A stretch of DNA of 6,322 nucleotides from Rhodospirillaceae bacterium. GTDB lineage: Bacteria; Pseudomonadota; Alphaproteobacteria; DSM-16000; Inquilinaceae. This document shows, piece after piece, positions 5,829 to 6,322 of this stretch. A program made the translations under genes and the position numbers. The notes beneath the pieces were generated by a model, which ran no database searches, was not told the DNA's origin, and worked only from the letters and a program-made list of their open reading frames with translations. The stretch covers positions 18,031-24,352 of the forward strand of contig JAGQRL010000158.1 in NCBI GenBank assembly GCA_020425485.1, written 5' to 3'. The stretch's first letter is position 1, and each line of letters starts with the position of its first letter.

Positions 5829-6322
5829 CTACCCCGCGTCCAGCACGGCGCTGAGGAACTGCCGCGTGCGTTCGTTCTGCGGGTTGCCGAACAGCTCGCC
5901 CGGCGGCCCCTGCTCGGCGATCTTGCCTTCGTAGAAGAAGCACACCCGGTGGCTGATCTCCTTGGCGAAGCCCATCTGGTGGGTGACCATCAGCATGGTC
6001 AGGCTGTGCTGGGTGGCGAGCGTGCGGATCACGTTCAGCACCTCGCCGATCACTTCGGGATCGAGGGCGGAGGTCACCTCGTCGAACAGCAGCACCTTGG
6101 GCCGCATGGCCAGCGCCCGGGCGATGGCGACGCGCTGCTGCTGGCCGCCTGACAGGCGCGAGGGGTGCTGATGCATCTTGTCCTTCAGCCCCACCATCTC
6201 CAGCAGCTCTTCGGCCCGCTCCACCGCTTCGGCCTTGGGCAGGCCCAGCACATGCACCGGCGCTTCGATGCAGTTGCCGAGTGCCGTCATGTGGGGGAAC
6301 AGGTTGAAGTGCTGGAACACCA
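5829..6322 (-). CDS. ehuA: ABC transporter ATP-binding protein, EhuA-like (5' end outside window)
   Basis: The C-terminal 163 or so residues of a polar amino acid transport (PAAT) type ATPase are present. The Walker A motif and start lie beyond base 6322; family members are roughly 240-260 residues, so about 90 are missing. Counting from the first full codon visible: Q-loop VFQHFNLFPHMT (1-12), ABC signature LSGGQQQRVAIARA (56-69), Walker B VLLFDEVTSALDPE (76-89, catalytic Glu81), and H-loop MVTHQMGF (111-118). It would power import of a solute through a periplasmic binding protein and two permeases not seen here. EVTSALDPE plus ALGNCIEAPVHVLG recalls EhuA of the ectoine/hydroxyectoine importer, and adjacency to eutB and eutC supports that substrate. 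The family (PAAT ATPase) is near certain. The ectoine specificity is inferred from context. Confidence 0.85.
   Translation of the reverse strand, partial: VFQHFNLFPHMTALGNCIEAPVHVLGLPKAEAVERAEELLEMVGLKDKMHQHPSRLSGGQQQRVAIARALAMRPKVLLFDEVTSALDPEVIGEVLNVIRTLATQHSLTMLMVTHQMGFAKEISHRVCFFYEGKIAEQGPPGELFGNPQNERTRQFLSAVLDAG

Noticed and set aside
2398..6152. Long + strand open frames (for example 2398-3831, 3617-4591, 4548-6152) opposite the operon
   Set aside because: His/Gly/Arg/Ala-rich antisense shadows of the eutC, acetyltransferase, eutB and ehuA genes, with no family motifs.
1..6322. CRISPR array, insertion sequence or toxin-antitoxin pair
   Set aside because: No regularly spaced direct repeats, transposase motifs or small paired ORFs with recognisable features were seen.

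Overview
The window is GC-rich with tightly packed genes and looks like an alphaproteobacterial chromosome. Pointers are the EutB/EutC/Ehu-type proteins, the type of palindromic intergenic repeat, and the tRNA 5' sequence. A Rhodospirillales-like host is my best guess, but this is inference from style and recalled family resemblance; no database was searched.

Layout. Bases 1-24 are the 5' end of a tRNA gene (probably tRNA-Arg) reading leftward off the window. Bases 25-320 hold a plausible tRNA promoter on the minus strand and otherwise only the leader of the next gene; I see no other gene there. At 321-1415 (+) lies a predicted outer-membrane lipoprotein with a helical/coiled-coil middle and a C-terminal domain resembling OmpA/MotB peptidoglycan-binding domains. 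It converges on a leftward gene set, and the 97-base gap between them contains two small inverted repeats.

From 6322 down to 1513 all genes are on the minus strand and read as one catabolic operon. In transcription order they are: an amino-acid-type ABC transporter ATPase (EhuA-like, 5' end outside the window), a PLP-dependent EutB-like dehydratase, a CatB/Vat-type hexapeptide acetyltransferase, an EutC-like ornithine cyclodeaminase/mu-crystallin family protein, and an EutD/DoeA-like M24-fold hydrolase. EhuA, EutB, EutC and EutD are the hallmark set for uptake and breakdown of the compatible solutes ectoine and 5-hydroxyectoine. In the published model the transporter imports the solute, EutA/B/C are thought to convert hydroxyectoine to ectoine, EutD opens the ectoine ring, and EutE deacetylates the product.

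Three things depart from the standard ehuABCD-eutABCDE arrangement. An acetyltransferase sits between eutB and eutC. No eutA lies before eutB and no eutE follows eutD. The EutD-like protein carries the DoeA signature motifs but is otherwise divergent from what I remember of DoeA. The operon may therefore serve a modified ectoine route or a related N-acetylated or cyclic substrate.

Two intercistronic gaps are filled by repeat-like palindromes: a ~29-bp stem hairpin between ehuA and eutB (5731-5804), and a double palindrome between eutB and the acetyltransferase (4541-4664) whose edge supplies the eutB stop codon. They may tune stability or read-through within the operon.
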